Program-made: the position numbers and the translations under genes | The notes under the pieces: model-generated | What the model was told of the DNA's origin: nothing | Seen by the model: the letters and a program-made list of their open reading frames with translations, nothing else | The model's database searches: none | Shown here: one piece after another, positions 17,450 through 25,969 of the stretch | Position numbering within the stretch: the first letter of the stretch is position 1 | Layout: every line of letters starts with the position of its first letter | DNA from: Hafnia alvei | Lineage (GTDB): Bacteria > Pseudomonadota > Gammaproteobacteria > Enterobacterales > Enterobacteriaceae | Direction of reading: 5' to 3' | DNA length: 64,000 bases | Assembly: GCF_964063325.1 (NCBI RefSeq) | Contig: NZ_OZ061315.1 | Coordinates: 682,001-746,000 of the forward strand

Positions 17450-18706
17450 GTGAGCGGATTAAAGCAAGAGCTAGGACTGGCTCAGGGAATAGGGTTGTTA
17501 TCCACATCGCTGTTAGGCACGGGCGTGTTTGCTGTGCCTGCATTAGCGGCGCTGGTGGCCGGCAATGATAGCCTGTGGGCATGGCCAATTCTCATTGTCC
17601 TCGTGTTTCCGATCGCGATTGGTTTTGCTGCACTTGGGCGTCACTTTCCAAGCGCGGGCGGTGCCGCTCATTTTGTTGGTATGGCATTTGGGCCGCATAT
17701 GGCGCGAGTGACCGGTTGGCTGTTTCTTTCCGTTATCCCCGTTGGTTTACCTGCGGCACTGCAAATTGCGGCGGGGTTTTGGCAGGCCATGTTTGGCTGG
17801 CACGGCTGGGAGCTGCTGCTGGTGGAAATCGGCACGCTGATGGTGGTGTGGTTTCTGGGCACTCGCGGAGCGGGTTCCAGCGCGAACTTACAGACGCTGA
17901 TCGCCGGACTGGTGGTGGCTTTGGTCGCGGCCATTTGGTGGCGTGGTGGAATATCGCCGGCGGAAATTCCATTCCCAGCCCCGTCAGACGTGAGCCCTCA
18001 TAACCTCTTTTCCGCATTAGCCGTGATGTTTTGGTGCTTTGTTGGACTAGAAGCCTTTGCCCATTTGGCTTCTGAATTTAAAGATCCCGAACGTGATTTT
18101 CCTCGTGCATTGATGATCGGCTTGCTGCTGGCTGGCGTGGTGTACTGGGGTTGTACGGTTGCAGTCTTGCATTTCAATGCCTTTGGCGCGGAAAAAGCCG
18201 CCGCAGCATCGCTGCCGGGGATCGTGGTGCAGCTATTTGGGCAAAAGGCGCTGTGGGTCGCCTGCATTATTGGCTATCTGGCCTGTTTTGCCAGCCTCAA
18301 TATTTACACTCAAAGCTTTGCTCGGCTGGTGTGGTCACAGGCGCAGCTGAAACCTCAAAGCCGTTTGGCGCAGCTTTCATCGCGTCAGGCACCGGTCAAC
18401 GCGCTGAATGTTGTTCTTGGCTGCTGTTTACTGTGCGCGGTGGGCATTTATGCGCTAGGTGTGGCTTTGGATGAACTGATTATTTATGCCAACGGTATTT
18501 TTATCATGATCTATCTGCTGTGTATGCTGGCGGGTTGCCGTCTATTGAAAGGACGTTCACGTCTGATGGCGGCGATAGGCAGCGTATTGTGTTTGTTATT
18601 GCTCTACATGGTTGGCTGGAAAAGCATTTATGCGATTGTGATGCTAGCTGCATTATGGGCATTGTTGCCACGGCGCGCGGCGGAAAGCGGATTAAACTCC
18701 CATTAG
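17450..18706 (+). CDS. yjeH: L-methionine/branched-chain amino acid exporter YjeH
   Basis: APC-superfamily inner-membrane protein; E. coli YjeH exports methionine and branched-chain amino acids. The 418 residues are close to E. coli YjeH throughout, beginning MSGLKQELGLAQGIGLLSTS and including FWCFVGLEAFAHLASEF and GCTVAVLHF. About twelve membrane segments are visible. The start is a GTG at 17450 with GCGGAA upstream. It lies 30 bases after hldE on the same strand and may be co-transcribed. In E. coli yjeH is elsewhere (near groE), so its place here is a lineage difference. Confidence 0.94.
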   Translation: MSGLKQELGLAQGIGLLSTSLLGTGVFAVPALAALVAGNDSLWAWPILIVLVFPIAIGFAALGRHFPSAGGAAHFVGMAFGPHMARVTGWLFLSVIPVGLPAALQIAAGFWQAMFGWHGWELLLVEIGTLMVVWFLGTRGAGSSANLQTLIAGLVVALVAAIWWRGGISPAEIPFPAPSDVSPHNLFSALAVMFWCFVGLEAFAHLASEFKDPERDFPRALMIGLLLAGVVYWGCTVAVLHFNAFGAEKAAAASLPGIVVQLFGQKALWVACIIGYLACFASLNIYTQSFARLVWSQAQLKPQSRLAQLSSRQAPVNALNVVLGCCLLCAVGIYALGVALDELIIYANGIFIMIYLLCMLAGCRLLKGRSRLMAAIGSVLCLLLLYMVGWKSIYAIVMLAALWALLPRRAAESGLNSH

Positions 18707-18739
18707 CTATCCTTTCTAAGCAGCAATAAAGCAGCAATA

Positions 18740-18767
18740 AAAAACGGAAGCCTAGGCTTCCGTTTTT
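18740..18767. terminator. Bidirectional terminator between yjeH and ubiK
   Basis: A perfect inverted repeat, AAAAACGGAAGCC then TA then GGCTTCCGTTTTT, suits both converging genes. Confidence 0.9.
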
Positions 18768-18786
18768 GCGTTCATGTTCGACTGGC

Positions 18787-19065
18787 TTATTCAGCGTCTT
18801 TTGTCGCCGGTGTTTCGCTTGCTGCCAGTTTTTCTTCTAGCGCAGCTAAGCGCTGTTCCATCATCGCTAGCTTCTCACGTGTGCGCAGCAAAACCTGCGT
18901 CTGAACGTCAAACTCTTCGCGATTCACTAAATCCATACGATTAAATTGTGCCTGTAGGATTTGGCGGATTTTTTTCTCGACATCATCCCCGAACTCGCGC
19001 AGTCCTTTTGGCATGGATTCATGCACCTGACGGGCAATCTGTTCAATTTTCTTCGGGTCAATCAT
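18787..19065 (-). CDS. ubiK: Ubiquinone biosynthesis accessory factor UbiK
   Basis: Small coiled-coil protein (former YqiC, BMFP family) that supports aerobic ubiquinone synthesis, binding UbiJ and lipids. The ATG at 19065 with AAGGAACACG upstream gives 92 residues (E. coli 96) and the typical start MIDPKKIEQIARQVHESMP. The C-terminal half REKLAMMEQRLAALEEKL is a clear coiled coil. The last residues (SETPATKDAE) are variable. It is divergent from the riboswitch-controlled ribB, as in E. coli. Confidence 0.95.
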   Translation of the reverse strand: MIDPKKIEQIARQVHESMPKGLREFGDDVEKKIRQILQAQFNRMDLVNREEFDVQTQVLLRTREKLAMMEQRLAALEEKLAASETPATKDAE

Positions 19066-19275
19066 GGCGTGTTCCTTGGTCGTTATGGTCATGCGTTAGG
19101 GCTTAAGAACCACTATCAGAACGAATGACGATGATATTGAGCTGATGCACAATAGCAGAGCTATAGCTGCATAGTGTAATGCGAGTTGGCAAACGGATAA
19201 ACCTCTGTGATCGCTCTTGGATAATCTGGAATGACGATTGCCCAAACTAATCATTAGCGTTATAGTTGACCTGCT

Positions 19276-19449
19276 TATTCTCAGGGCGGGGTGGAAGTCC
19301 CCACCGGCGGTAAATTTATGCATAACGCATGTCTTTCACGGCAAGCGCATCATAAAAAGCCCGCGAGCGCTTACGCTGTAAGGCGTAAGGACAGCAGATC
19401 TGGTGTAATTCCAGAGCCGACGGTTAGAGTCCGGATGGGAGAGAGTAAC
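19276..19449 (+). promoter_or_regulatory. FMN riboswitch (RFN element)
   Basis: The 5' part ATTCTCAGGGCGGGGTGGA and CCCCACCGGCGGTAAAT, then AGCCCGCGAGCG, the variable stem CTTACGCTGTAAGGCGTAAG, GACAGCAGATCTGGTG, and CCGACGGTTAGAGTCCGGATG with GAGAGTAAC are the conserved RFN elements in order. It lies in the ribB leader. Binding of FMN should reduce ribB expression. About 120 bases between the aptamer and the start form the expression platform. No strong terminator hairpin with a T-run was seen there, so translational control is likely, as in E. coli. Confidence 0.96.
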
Positions 19450-19569
19450 GGTACCTGTTGGGTTTGTCCCACTCGCGTTATTAGGCGCGTTAGCCGTAGG
19501 CTTACGTTTGCCACTCCTCAAAGCTGCCCTGATTCTGGTAATCCATATAATTAATGAGGTTTTTTTACC

Positions 19570-20223
19570 ATGAATCAGACTTTACTTTCCGATTTCGGTA
19601 CTCCGATGGAACGTGTTGAACGTGCGCTAGCTGCATTGCGTGAAGGCCGTGGCGTTATGGTGCTTGACGATGAAAATCGTGAAAACGAAGGCGACATGAT
19701 TTTCCCTGCTGAAACCATGACTGAAGAACAGATGGCTCTGACCATCCGTCACGGTAGCGGCATTGTTTGCCTGTGCATCACCGAAGAGCGTCGTTTGCAG
19801 TTAGATCTGCCGATGATGGTCAGCAACAACACGAGTCATTATGGCACAGCATTCACCGTGACCATTGAAGCCGCTGAAGGCGTGACGACCGGCGTTTCCG
19901 CCAAAGACCGTTTGACTACCGTGCGCGCCGCAAGCGCTGAAGGCGCTAAGCCTTCGGACCTGCATCGCCCTGGTCACGTGTTCCCACTGCGTGCTCAAAA
20001 CGGCGGCGTTCTGACTCGTCGTGGTCATACTGAAGCAACTATCGATCTGGTGACTTTAGCCGGTTTCCGTTCTGCGGGCGTACTGTGTGAACTGACCAAT
20101 GACGACGGCACCATGGCGCGTGCGCCAGAAGTGATTGTGTTTGCTAACAAACATAATATGCCAGTCGTGACCATCGATGATTTGGTGGCTTACCGTCAGT
20201 CTCAAGAAAAAATCGCGAGCTAA
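19570..20223 (+). CDS. ribB: 3,4-dihydroxy-2-butanone 4-phosphate synthase
   Basis: Converts ribulose 5-phosphate to 3,4-dihydroxy-2-butanone 4-phosphate and formate, the four-carbon precursor of riboflavin. It has 217 residues, the E. coli length. The acidic catalytic loop DDENRENEGD is at 33-42, followed by THYG-like SHYGTAFTVT, and RRGHTEATIDL near the C-terminus. It is a stand-alone RibB without a GTP cyclohydrolase II domain. It is controlled by the FMN riboswitch in its leader and ends at a strong terminator shared with zupT. Confidence 0.98.
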   Translation: MNQTLLSDFGTPMERVERALAALREGRGVMVLDDENRENEGDMIFPAETMTEEQMALTIRHGSGIVCLCITEERRLQLDLPMMVSNNTSHYGTAFTVTIEAAEGVTTGVSAKDRLTTVRAASAEGAKPSDLHRPGHVFPLRAQNGGVLTRRGHTEATIDLVTLAGFRSAGVLCELTNDDGTMARAPEVIVFANKHNMPVVTIDDLVAYRQSQEKIAS

Positions 20224-20242
20224 TTTCGCTGAGCTCTGCACG

Positions 20243-20270
20243 AAAAAGGACAGCCTAGGCTGTCCTTTTT
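20243..20270. terminator. Bidirectional terminator between ribB and zupT
   Basis: AAAAAGGACAGCC, TA, GGCTGTCCTTTTT is a perfect symmetrical terminator between the convergent genes. Confidence 0.9.
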
Positions 20271-20292
20271 GCTATTTGGAGATGGGAGAGCC

Positions 20293-21066
20293 TTAACCGA
20301 GCGGGCTGCTTTGTAACAGCGTTAGGCTAAAGCCCATCACCGTCATACCACAAAGCACGCCATAGCTTGGGTTGTTCTGCGGATCAATCTCTTTGGCCAG
20401 CGGCATCAGTTCATCTACCGATAGCGCCACCATAATACCCGCCACCATAGCCATAATAGAAGCCATGAACACCGGAGAGATGGCTGGGCCCAGCAGGAAA
20501 AATGCCAGCAATCCACCTAAAATTTCGGCGAAGCCCGAAACGCTTGCCCACCATAGCGCTTTGATTTTTGAGCCCGTAGCGGCATAGACCGGCCCTGCAA
20601 CCGCTAAGCCTTCTGGGATATTGTGAATGGCTACCGCGAGCGCAATGCCCATGCCTAATTCAAGGTCGGAGCTGGCGGTGACAAAGGTGGCAATGCCTTC
20701 TGGAAAGTTATGCAGGCTAATACCGAGCGTCAGCAGCATGGCTGTTCGGCGCAGGTTTCGTGTTTTACCTGCTTTAGGGGCATCCATCAGGTCATGTGCA
20801 TGCTGGTGCGGCAACATTCTGTCCAACATGAAATAGCCCACCAGACCAATGATAAACATGCCATAGCCGAGCATCGGCGACATGCCTTTGGTACCCAGCG
20901 CGGCGGGTAACATTTCCATCAAAGAAATCAGCAGCATAATCCCTGCCGCAAAGCCAAGCGCAAAAGCTAAAACCCGGTTGGAGGGTTTCTGTCCGATAAT
21001 GGCTAATAACGCGCCGACAAATGTGGCACCGCCGGCAAGCAAAGTCAGAATAAGTGGAACTGACAT
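20293..21066 (-). CDS. zupT: Zinc/divalent metal transporter ZupT (ZIP family)
   Basis: Inner-membrane ZIP importer; the E. coli protein moves zinc and also iron, cobalt and manganese. The 257 residues equal the E. coli length and carry the two ZIP metal-site motifs HNFPEG and HNIPEG, with eight hydrophobic helices. A histidine-containing loop (HQHAHD) is in the first half. The start has AAGGAGG upstream. A Fur-box-like palindrome lies 15 bases before the start, suggesting iron control. It is divergent from ygiD, as in E. coli. Confidence 0.96.
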   Translation of the reverse strand: MSVPLILTLLAGGATFVGALLAIIGQKPSNRVLAFALGFAAGIMLLISLMEMLPAALGTKGMSPMLGYGMFIIGLVGYFMLDRMLPHQHAHDLMDAPKAGKTRNLRRTAMLLTLGISLHNFPEGIATFVTASSDLELGMGIALAVAIHNIPEGLAVAGPVYAATGSKIKALWWASVSGFAEILGGLLAFFLLGPAISPVFMASIMAMVAGIMVALSVDELMPLAKEIDPQNNPSYGVLCGMTVMGFSLTLLQSSPLG

Positions 21067-21080
21067 AGCGCCTCCTTGTT

Positions 21081-21099
21081 GATAATGATTCCTATTATT
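21081..21099 (-). promoter_or_regulatory. Fur-box-like site upstream of zupT
   Basis: The plus-strand sequence GATAATGATTCCTATTATT matches 14 of 19 positions of the Fur consensus GATAATGATAATCATTATC. It lies directly before the zupT ribosome site. Identification is by consensus only. Confidence 0.5.
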
Positions 21100-21298
21100 G
21101 TTTTAACCTATCATTAAGTAAATAGCGAATACAAAGTTATTACCAATGGCTCTAATAACTCAACCCCCTCGGCGTCTTATATTCAAATTTACTGACAATC
21201 ATCATCATAGTTATCCGGCAGACGATCGAGATAAATCTGAGTAATGTATAACCATTCGGAGGCGATGCTCTCCGCCAGACTCAGAAAAGGATAATGTT

Positions 21299-22081
21299 AT
21301 GACTACCTCTCGTATGCCTGCGCTATTTCTCGGTCACGGTAGCCCGATGAACGTGCTGGAAGAAAATGACTACACCACGGCTTGGCGCGAGTTAGGTAAA
21401 ACGTTGCCGCGTCCGAAAGCGATTGTTGCTGTTTCTGCTCATTGGTACACCCGTGGCACGTTTGTCACGGCGATGGAGCAGCCGCGTACGATCCATGATT
21501 TTGGTGGATTCCCACAGGCACTGTTCGATACCCAATATCCAGCGCCGGGCTCGCCTGAGCTTGCCCGGCGAGTACAGGAATTACTGGCTCCAGAAATGGT
21601 GCATTTGGATACCAGCGAATGGGGTTTGGATCACGGTACGTGGGGCGTTTTGATAAAAATGTACCCAGATGCGGATATTCCGGTGATTCAATTGAGTATT
21701 GATGGTACTCAACCGGCTGCGTACCACTATGAATTAGGCAAGAAACTCGCGGCTTTGCGCGATGAAGGCGTGATGATTGTAGCGAGCGGAAACGTGGTAC
21801 ATAACCTGCGAATGGTTAAGTGGCAGGGCGAAGCGGAACCTTATCCGTGGGCATTTAGCTTTGATAATTTTGTGCGTGAGAATCTGGCATATAAAGGCGA
21901 AAACCATCCGCTGGTTAACTTTATGCAGCATGAAGGCGCTGAATTATCTAACCCGTCGCCGGAGCACTTCCTGCCGCTGTTATATGTACTGGGTGCATGG
22001 GACGGTGAAGAGCCTATTTCTGTGCCGGTGGACGGCATTGTTATGGCGTCGCTGAGTATGTTATCGGTAGTGGTGGGATAG
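21299..22081 (+). CDS. ygiD: 4,5-DOPA dioxygenase extradiol, LigB family
   Basis: Class III extradiol ring-cleavage dioxygenase family; the E. coli relative can cleave L-DOPA, but its physiological substrate is unknown. The 260 residues (E. coli 271 by a longer start) include LGHGSPMNVLE near the N-terminus, VVSAHWYTRG and LDHGTWGVL, holding the metal-binding histidines, and ASGNVVHNLR. AAAAGG precedes the ATG. It is divergent from zupT, as in E. coli. A hairpin (CCTCCCCT/AGGGGAGG, 22099-22118) follows the stop. Confidence 0.93.
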   Translation: MTTSRMPALFLGHGSPMNVLEENDYTTAWRELGKTLPRPKAIVAVSAHWYTRGTFVTAMEQPRTIHDFGGFPQALFDTQYPAPGSPELARRVQELLAPEMVHLDTSEWGLDHGTWGVLIKMYPDADIPVIQLSIDGTQPAAYHYELGKKLAALRDEGVMIVASGNVVHNLRMVKWQGEAEPYPWAFSFDNFVRENLAYKGENHPLVNFMQHEGAELSNPSPEHFLPLLYVLGAWDGEEPISVPVDGIVMASLSMLSVVVG

Positions 22082-22098
22082 TTCCCGCAACCGAAATT

Positions 22099-22118
22099 CC
22101 TCCCCTGCCAAGGGGAGG
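22099..22118 (+). other. Hairpin after ygiD
   Basis: CCTCCCCT and AGGGGAGG pair around GCCA. No T-run follows. It may stabilise the ygiD transcript end or be a short palindromic repeat. Confidence 0.4.
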
Positions 22119-22144
22119 GTTACGATGGGGTCAGTATGTAGGGA

Positions 22145-23359
22145 TTAGCTGCTGACCTTTTTCTTCAAAAATACCCACATCAGACCCAGCCAAAGCAGCC
22201 CGCTGATTAATCCATACAGATTAAAGATCCCACTTCCCTGCCAGAGATAAATACGTTTTGCGATTTCGATGCCCAAGGCATAAATACCAATGGTGGTCAT
22301 ACCGAGCGCGGCGGCAACGGTGCCTTTGCGCATATCGCTGGCAAACAGCGTGAGGCGATATAACCCTGCGTTAATCAGCCCTGTGCCGAAGGCGTATAGG
22401 CTTAAACCCGCAATGGTCCAAAGATAAGCGTGTGGGGTAAATAGTGTGCCGAAGGTGGCCAGTGCCAGACCTGTAATGATAGGCGGCGCACCGAGCCAGA
22501 GTGGTTTTTCAATCGACATCTTTCCTGCAATGCGTGCCAGCACAAGATTGCCCATGATGAGAGCCACAAAAATAGGCACTTGTAGCCAGCCATACGCCAC
22601 TGGCGTAAGCCCTTCGCCATCGATCAGTATCACCGGTGAAATGGCGACCCATGCCAACAGCGGCAGAGCTGAAAAGCCGATTGATGCTGCCCCGCAGACA
22701 AAGCGCAGATTGCCGAATACCTGCCGATAGTCTGCCAACAGGGAGGTTAAGCGTAATTTTTCGCCCTGCGACTGCGCGGTTTCCGGCATCCCTTTCCATA
22801 GACCTAGCCATGCAATAAATGCCACTAAGGCAAAAACGGCAAACATGCTTTTCCACGGTGCAAATTGAATAAATGCAGCTCCGGCAAGTGGGCCAACCAA
22901 TGGCGCTATCAAAGCCACGTTGGCCATTAATGCCATCAGCTTGATGCTGAGCGTTTGGTCGAAGGCTTCTTGCACGGCGGCATATCCAACGGCACCGATA
23001 AAACAGAGGCTGATGCCTTGGATAAAACGCATCAGAATAAATTGTTCAATGCTGTTGGTGAATAGCGTAGCGATACAGGCGGCGACAAACAGCATCACGC
23101 CGGTCAGCATCACTGGGCGGCGGCCAACGCGGTCAGATAGCGGCCCAAGCAGCCATTGCAGCATCATGCCACCGAATAAATACGCGGTTAATGAGGTTGG
23201 AACCCAGCTCACGTCGGCATTGAAATCACGCACCACATGGATCATGCCCGGTTGGATCATGTCGTGGGCGATGTAGGTTGCGAACTCGAATAGCACCAGC
23301 GCGAGAGGAAACAGCACGGCACGGCGAGTTAGCTTAGAAGCAGCAATATAGGATGACAT
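22145..23359 (-). CDS. MdfA-like MFS efflux transporter
   Basis: A twelve-helix major facilitator (404 residues) closely similar to the multidrug/proton antiporter MdfA. The MdfA acidic residues are retained as E25 and D33 in FEFATYIAHDMIQPG, and motif A reads GPLSDRVGRRPVM. LWMTAGLS-like and LFASDMRKGTVAAALGM segments also match. It is the last gene in line after the siderophore biosynthesis genes, all on the minus strand, 175 bases after the synthetase. By analogy with MFS exporters in alcaligin-type clusters it could export the siderophore. That is an inference; a general drug pump is the alternative. Confidence 0.85.
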   Translation of the reverse strand: MSSYIAASKLTRRAVLFPLALVLFEFATYIAHDMIQPGMIHVVRDFNADVSWVPTSLTAYLFGGMMLQWLLGPLSDRVGRRPVMLTGVMLFVAACIATLFTNSIEQFILMRFIQGISLCFIGAVGYAAVQEAFDQTLSIKLMALMANVALIAPLVGPLAGAAFIQFAPWKSMFAVFALVAFIAWLGLWKGMPETAQSQGEKLRLTSLLADYRQVFGNLRFVCGAASIGFSALPLLAWVAISPVILIDGEGLTPVAYGWLQVPIFVALIMGNLVLARIAGKMSIEKPLWLGAPPIITGLALATFGTLFTPHAYLWTIAGLSLYAFGTGLINAGLYRLTLFASDMRKGTVAAALGMTTIGIYALGIEIAKRIYLWQGSGIFNLYGLISGLLWLGLMWVFLKKKVSS

Positions 23360-23444
23360 GTCGGGTGATTACTCGGTTTATGTAAAGAGTTTGCCCCTGC
23401 ATTCCCAGTGAAAAGGGAACGGCAGGGGCTATAGTCGCTCAAGT

Positions 23445-23506
23445 CTGATTTTCGGGGAGCGTAGGGTGTATTCCATAACCGCACCCTACGGTAAACCCGT
23501 GTATCT
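23445..23506. repeat. Dispersed hairpin repeat, copy 1
   Basis: CTGATTTTCGGGGAGC, then a hairpin with arms CGTAGGGTG and CACCCTACG, then ACCCGTGTATCT. The two outer motifs recur at 44995 and 59510 with different hairpins between them. It lies between the MFS gene and the siderophore synthetase. Confidence 0.55.
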
Positions 23507-23534
23507 TTTGTGTCAGCGCCAGTCGCATTGACCG

Positions 23535-25370
23535 TTATTTAAAAACTACCAATGGGTTATCCAACTGGCCCGCAAATTTCAGGTTTTGTGAGGGATCGCT
23601 GAGGTTAATCATCTGGCGATTATTAGCCAGCTGTAGGCGATTGAGACAAGAATGAGTAAACGCTGGGCTGAACATGTCATAGCGCTCGAAGCGTTCGGTC
23701 AGCTCAGGATGCGCCTGCTGATAATCCGTCACGCATTCCGCCACGCGTTGCCAGAATTTCTCCTGCGGATAATTTCCCTGCTCATGCAGAATTGCAGCCA
23801 TAAAGCGGAAGAAACCGTCGAACACATCGGTAAAGATCGACAAAATTTTAAGCTCGTCGGGTACGAATACCGCAACGCGTTTGGCCTTTTCAGGTAAATC
23901 AGCGTCGGGATCCATTACCACGATCTCTTCGGCGATATCTTTCATAAAGACATGCACTGGAGTGTGGTTTTCCAGTACGAGGATCAGGTTTTCACCGTGT
24001 GGCATAAAGGCCAGATCGTAGGTGTATAAGCAGTGCAGCAGCGGGCTGAGATAGCTTTGCAGATAGCGCTTTAACCATTCACCGGTCTCTAAGCCTGAAG
24101 CCTGAATCATGGCCGGCAGCAACGCATTGCCATCGCGATCCTGATGCAATAGCGCCGCCATCGTCATAACACGCTGGTTCGACTGAATTAGCGCCAGCGG
24201 GCTTTCGCGCCACAGCGCCGCCATCATTTTTTTGTATGGCGTATCGCCGCTCACCGCGCTTTCGTAATAGTGATTACGATAGCCGATGGTCGCCACTTCG
24301 CGCAGCATACGGAAACCATAATCACGCAGGCAACTGTCGTTTTCGATAAGCTCGGCCAGCCATTCGTTGATGCCCGGCGTTGTCGCCATATAGTACGGAG
24401 ACAGGCCGCGCATAAAGCCCATATTGAGGATCGAAAGCGCAGTTTTTACATAGCGTTTGCGCGGGTGACTGGTATTGAAGAAGGTGCGGATGGACTGTTG
24501 AGCCTGATAGTTATCGTCGCCAATGCCCAGATAAACCAGCTCACGCTTGGCGATATCGGGGGCGAAGATCCCAGTCAGCTTATTTTGCCATTGCCACGGA
24601 TGCACGGGCATAAAGATGTAGTTATTCGGATCAAGATCCTGTGCGATCAATTGCTGAGTGAAATCATCAACGATGCTTGGTGTGAGCTCTTCTGCCAGCA
24701 ACCGTTGGTAACTGAGCTCATCGATGCTGGCGAAATGCGCTTTGCTTTTGTGTGCCGCAAGCCAAACAAAGTTGATTGGCGCTGCGGCTTCCGGCGCATA
24801 GGCCTGATAATCAAACGCATCGAAACCAATACGGCCATTGTTTGCCACAAACGCGGGGTGGCCTTCCATCATGGCGCCTTCTAGCGTTTGGAAATCAGCG
24901 TCGAGCAGATGCTCAATCAAAACCCCTTCGCGCAGATGCTTGAAAGCGCTGCTGTATAAGGTGCTGGTGATTTCTTCCATATAGGTGGGCAACATTTCCT
25001 GTGGAATGCCCAACACGTCTTTGAATTCAATGATAAAGCGTAGCGAGTCCAGCTCTTGCTCAACGCCGTTTTGCGTTTTTTGAATAGAGTCAGCATCAAT
25101 GGCCCAGTGTTCCAAGGCTAGACGACGTGCGCGGAAGTGATAGATCACTTCGTCCTGTGGCGCTGTGAGTTGGTAATCGGCCATTTCATCGGCTGAAGTC
25201 GGCTGGCTAACGCATTCAGGCGTGATTAAGCGCTCATGGGCGAATTCGGCAATCGCCTTGCGGACGTGTAGGCGGTTGGCTTTACTCCACAGTTCGGGGG
25301 TCAGGTGAGCGATAACGTGACGATTTTGTTCCGATACGGGCAAATGAGAAAACTGAGTATGAGCGGTCAT
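23535..25370 (-). CDS. IucA/IucC-family siderophore synthetase (DesD/AlcC-like)
   Basis: NRPS-independent siderophore synthetase, 611 residues, that would activate a carboxylate with ATP and join it to an N-hydroxy-diamine. The N-terminal ANRLHVRKAIAEFAHERL and the motifs EGHPAFVANNGRIGFD, FMPVHPWQWQ, TSHPRKRYVKTALSI and AFMPHGENLILVLE resemble the DesD (desferrioxamine), PubC (putrebactin) and AlcC (alcaligin) group. The start overlaps the preceding acyltransferase stop (ATGA). The product is therefore probably a hydroxamate oligomer or macrocycle of succinyl-N-hydroxydiamine units. Acyl group and diamine cannot be read from sequence. Confidence 0.93.
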   Translation of the reverse strand: MTAHTQFSHLPVSEQNRHVIAHLTPELWSKANRLHVRKAIAEFAHERLITPECVSQPTSADEMADYQLTAPQDEVIYHFRARRLALEHWAIDADSIQKTQNGVEQELDSLRFIIEFKDVLGIPQEMLPTYMEEITSTLYSSAFKHLREGVLIEHLLDADFQTLEGAMMEGHPAFVANNGRIGFDAFDYQAYAPEAAAPINFVWLAAHKSKAHFASIDELSYQRLLAEELTPSIVDDFTQQLIAQDLDPNNYIFMPVHPWQWQNKLTGIFAPDIAKRELVYLGIGDDNYQAQQSIRTFFNTSHPRKRYVKTALSILNMGFMRGLSPYYMATTPGINEWLAELIENDSCLRDYGFRMLREVATIGYRNHYYESAVSGDTPYKKMMAALWRESPLALIQSNQRVMTMAALLHQDRDGNALLPAMIQASGLETGEWLKRYLQSYLSPLLHCLYTYDLAFMPHGENLILVLENHTPVHVFMKDIAEEIVVMDPDADLPEKAKRVAVFVPDELKILSIFTDVFDGFFRFMAAILHEQGNYPQEKFWQRVAECVTDYQQAHPELTERFERYDMFSPAFTHSCLNRLQLANNRQMINLSDPSQNLKFAGQLDNPLVVFK

Positions 25371-25969
25371 GCGTGGGTCTCCTGACGGGAAACAGAATGG
25401 AATTGTGCATCATGGCGCAGTGCGGCGGCGTGCTGCTCGCGATCGCAGAACGCTAGCCATGCGGTTTTGTTCGCGAGCTCAATTTGATGTTGGTAGACGA
25501 AACCAGCGCGTTTGTTCAGACGATGGATCTTCTCATTACGCACATCGGGCTCGACCACAATGCGAGTAACGCGCTCATCGCTAAACATGAACGCCACGAT
25601 GGTTTGGAACACGGCCCAGGTAAAATCGCTGACCGGTTTATCTGCTGGCGCGACCAAAATGTGCATACCATAGTCGCTGTTTTGTGCCGGATAGCATTGG
25701 CCAACCGGATCGTGGATCGCCTGATAGCGTTCCAACAGAAACGTTGGTTTGCCTTGATACACGCCGATGAATGCGCCATCGGGATGATGCTTAAGCAGAT
25801 CGAGATAGAAATCCCGCACCTGCTCAACGCTTTGCTCCATCATTCCCCAATAACGAGCGTAAGGTTGGCTAACCCAGCTATGCAGCAGCTCGGCGTCTTG
25901 AACCGCATCCAGCGGACGTAGGGCAAAATCGCCCACATTTTCTACCTGATGTTTAAATATATAACTCAT
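25367..25969 (-). CDS. GNAT-type hydroxamate acyltransferase (AlcB/IucB/DesC-like)
   Basis: Acyltransferase (200 residues) that would acylate the N-hydroxyl-amine produced by the upstream monooxygenase, giving the hydroxamate unit. It shows the siderophore-acetyltransferase pattern FALRPLDAVQDAELLHSWV, FLLERYQ, GMHILVAP and RIVVEPDVRNEKIHRLNKRAGF (split across the acyl-CoA site). Both ends overlap its neighbours by four bases (ATGA), so the three biosynthetic genes are translationally coupled. In desferrioxamine-type pathways the acyl donor is succinyl- or acetyl-CoA. Which is used here is unknown. Confidence 0.92.
   Translation of the reverse strand: MSYIFKHQVENVGDFALRPLDAVQDAELLHSWVSQPYARYWGMMEQSVEQVRDFYLDLLKHHPDGAFIGVYQGKPTFLLERYQAIHDPVGQCYPAQNSDYGMHILVAPADKPVSDFTWAVFQTIVAFMFSDERVTRIVVEPDVRNEKIHRLNKRAGFVYQHQIELANKTAWLAFCDREQHAAALRHDAQFHSVSRQETHA

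Noticed and set aside
19291..19554. 87-codon frame before ribB
   Set aside because: It lies within the FMN riboswitch and its platform; conservation there is at RNA level.
24270..24884. 204-codon frame opposite the siderophore synthetase
   Set aside because: It is a shadow of the well-conserved synthetase frame; no ribosome site or family likeness.
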